A DNA stretch of 8,184 nt from Desulfatirhabdium butyrativorans (GTDB taxonomy: Bacteria > Desulfobacterota > Desulfobacteria > Desulfobacterales > DYRK01): the NCBI GenBank assembly GCA_020718785.1, contig DYRK01000087.1:1-8184 (forward strand), written 5' to 3'. The notes beneath the pieces were generated by a model, which saw nothing but the letters and a program-made list of their open reading frames with translations, made no database searches and was not told where the DNA came from. This document shows positions 6,469 through 8,184 of the stretch, piece by piece. Positions within the stretch are counted from its first letter, which is position 1. Each line of letters opens with the position of its first letter. Both the position numbers and the translations under genes were made by a program.

Positions 6469-6502
6469 TGTATTCTCCTTAATTTTGAGAGGTAAGAGGT
6501 GC

Positions 6503-6535
<33 letters not shown>

Positions 6536-6553
6536 GAACCCCGAACCCCTTTT

Positions 6554-7489
6554 TCAATCTACTTTGGGCCGCGGCAGCATTCCTGCTCTTTCCGCAAGCT
6601 CCGGAACCTTATGTTCCCATTCGATAGCCATAAGATGAACGCCTGCAACGCCTTTCATCTCTTTGAATTCCTGAATCTGCTCGATGGCGAATTTTACGCC
6701 CTCTTCGGTTGCTTTGCCTTTGCCCGCGCCTTGCAGCCGTTTGATGAGCGATTCGGGAACTTCCATTCCCGGCACCGAGCTGGCCATATATTTTGCCATG
6801 CCCACGCTTTTCATGGGAGTCACGCCGGCAAGAATATAGGCTTTTTCATGAAGGCCCATATCCACAGCCCGTTTCATAAACTCTCTGAATTTCTCCATGT
6901 TGTAGATACACTGGGTCTGGATAAAATCCGCGCCGGCTTCGATTTTGTTGGCCATGCGGATAACCCGGTATTCGGCAGGATCTGCAAAAGGGTTGGCTGC
7001 CGCGCCGATAAACATCTTGGGTGCCACGTCAATGGCCTCGTCATTGAGGAATTTCCCCTCGTCGCGCATTTTTTTGACCATGGCGATCAGTTGAATCGAG
7101 TCAATGTCGTAAACATTTTTCGACTGGGGATGGTTCCCGAATTTCTGATGATCCCCGGAAAGACAGAGCATGTTCCGAATGCCCAGCGAGTATGCGCCCA
7201 GAATATCGCTCATCATGGCCAGACGGTTGCGGTCCCGGCAGACCATCTGATAATTGGGTTCCAGCCCGGACTGAACCATCATGGCAGAGGCAGCCCAACT
7301 GGACATTCTCACCACCGCGGTCTGATTGTCCGTAACATTGACCGCATCCACATTCCCTTTCAGGAAACTGAATTTCTCCTTGAGATGCTCCACATTCGCG
7401 CCTTTGGGCGGACCGCATTCCCCTGTAAAAGCAAAATGACCGGCTTTCAGGACTTTCTCAAGATTGCTTCCGGATTTCAGTTCACTCAT
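6554..7489 (-). CDS. metF: Methylenetetrahydrofolate reductase, MetF family
   Basis: The enzyme reduces 5,10-methylene-THF to 5-methyl-THF with a flavin, in methionine synthesis or, as likely here, in the methyl branch of the Wood-Ljungdahl pathway. The 311 residues form one TIM-barrel domain. Visible motifs are FTGECGPPKG with E24 at the place of the catalytic glutamate, NVTDN (51-55), the folate/flavin segment CRDRNR (84-89), CLSGDH (109-114), GAAANPF (162-168), ADFIQTQ (187-193) and the closing GVHLMAIEWE (283-292). There is no C-terminal regulatory domain. ATG 7489 overlaps the metV stop as ATGA, with GGGAGG ending 10 bases upstream, so translation is coupled. The pairing with metV indicates the short acetogen-type MetF that needs MetV and probably does not use NAD(P)H directly; that last point is inference from context. 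Confidence 0.95.
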   Translation of the reverse strand: MSELKSGSNLEKVLKAGHFAFTGECGPPKGANVEHLKEKFSFLKGNVDAVNVTDNQTAVVRMSSWAASAMMVQSGLEPNYQMVCRDRNRLAMMSDILGAYSLGIRNMLCLSGDHQKFGNHPQSKNVYDIDSIQLIAMVKKMRDEGKFLNDEAIDVAPKMFIGAAANPFADPAEYRVIRMANKIEAGADFIQTQCIYNMEKFREFMKRAVDMGLHEKAYILAGVTPMKSVGMAKYMASSVPGMEVPESLIKRLQGAGKGKATEEGVKFAIEQIQEFKEMKGVAGVHLMAIEWEHKVPELAERAGMLPRPKVD

Positions 7490-8154
7490 TTTGTCAATTC
7501 CTCCCTTATGCTTTTACGCGGTCCCCCGTGAGCGGAAGTGCGCCAGTCTTTGGCAGCTCTGACCATCAGGAGGTCGTCCAGACGGCCCTGCTCCGTCTTT
7601 TTTCTTACGATCATGTCCCATATACAGTCAACATCCGGGGCAATCTCGCATTTGCCTTTGGATGAACCGCCGCAGGGACCGTGCTGGATGCTCTTGGAAC
7701 AGCGGGCAATGGGACACATGCCGTCAAAATAATGGATAATGCAGGTTCCGCATCCTGCACATCTTTCAGACCATATTCCGTGCGCGACCGCGCCTCCGAA
7801 AAAGGTCGTGTTGACCGCGGGAAAGAATTTCTGATCCGGATAGGCTGCGGACAAAAACTGAGGGCCTACGCCGCAGGCCATGGACACTACGGCGTCATAG
7901 TTTTTATAGGTGTCGCGCAACTGCTCCACATATTCGGGATCGCACTGGCGTTCCAGCGTTTTTTCCTCCACCTCTATCGGATTGCCCTCTTTTTTCCGGG
8001 CAATCTTGAGGATGGAAGCCAGGATGCCTACTTCTTTCATGCCGCCCGCGTTACAGACCGTGACGCAGCCTTTGCATCCTAGCACCAGAATTTTTTTGCA
8101 ATCTCCGACCATCCACAATATTTCGTTAATCGGTTTTCGATCAGCAACTATCAT
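7486..8154 (-). CDS. metV: MetV-like cysteine-rich partner of MetF
   Basis: This 222-residue protein matches the methylene-THF reductase C-terminal domain family that accompanies MetF in acetogens and many Wood-Ljungdahl anaerobes. It opens with MIVADRKP, then a cysteine cluster GC27-KGC30-VTVC34, further cysteines at 71 and 84, and a second cluster C122-AGC125-GTC128 with C137, C142, C151, C159 and C167, suited to Fe-S and possibly zinc binding. A Rossmann-like stretch (YDAVVSMACGVGPQFL) lies between. In acetogens MetV supports MetF activity and links it to electron donors. I start at ATG 8154, since GAGG lies 8 bases before it and MIVA(D/E)RKP is the customary N-terminus; GTG 8163 in the same frame has no ribosome site. 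It is the first complete gene of the - strand operon here. A TAA at 8168-8170 in another frame may be the end of an upstream gene outside the window. Confidence 0.9.
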   Translation of the reverse strand: MIVADRKPINEILWMVGDCKKILVLGCKGCVTVCNAGGMKEVGILASILKIARKKEGNPIEVEEKTLERQCDPEYVEQLRDTYKNYDAVVSMACGVGPQFLSAAYPDQKFFPAVNTTFFGGAVAHGIWSERCAGCGTCIIHYFDGMCPIARCSKSIQHGPCGGSSKGKCEIAPDVDCIWDMIVRKKTEQGRLDDLLMVRAAKDWRTSAHGGPRKSIREELTK

Positions 8155-8184
8155 CAGATTCACCTCGTTAATTTGGGTGCTGGG

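Overview
This window looks like chromosomal DNA from an anaerobic member of the Desulfobacterota, most likely a sulfate reducer related to the Desulfobacterales. The inference rests on a metV-metF pair followed by an Hdr/DsrK-like iron-sulfur protein, an apparent selenocysteine codon (Sec use is frequent in that group), and hairpin-rich intergenic repeats. It is an assignment by gene content, not by a marker gene.

Layout. Positions 1-233 are a leader with a long inverted repeat. carB (234-3473, + strand) is a complete carbamoyl-phosphate synthase large subunit; its open frame runs back to 93, but that part lies in the repeat and is not coding. Positions 3474-3834 hold no gene but carry at least ten hairpins arranged almost symmetrically, resembling a nested MITE-like element; it probably also ends transcription from both sides. 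Everything after this is on the - strand. Two small toxin-antitoxin modules lie back to back: BrnT/BrnA (4396 down to 3835) and a DUF4258 protein with a YgiT-type zinc-finger partner (5017 down to 4496). A 12-bp-stem hairpin (5058-5091) separates them from a metabolic operon that enters from beyond the right edge: metV (8154-7486), metF (7489-6554) and a large Fe-S protein (6468-5146).

The main result is that last gene. Read naively it is two genes, 244 aa and 193 aa, separated by a TGA at 5734-5736. Both halves are in one frame, join into one continuous HdrC-HdrB-like protein of 440 residues, and the TGA falls in the motif N-T-E-(TGA)-G-H, where a CCG-domain cysteine ligand would be expected. 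A SECIS-like hairpin begins 11 nt after the TGA and exposes GG in its apical loop. I therefore annotate one selenoprotein with Sec at residue 245.

How the genes work together. MetV and MetF form the methylene-tetrahydrofolate reductase of the methyl branch of the Wood-Ljungdahl pathway. The Hdr-like selenoprotein is a plausible electron partner, comparable in concept to the MetFV-HdrABC-MvhD assembly of acetogens. An HdrA or MvhD-like subunit would have to be encoded to the right of the window. carB and the toxin-antitoxin modules have no evident functional link to this operon.
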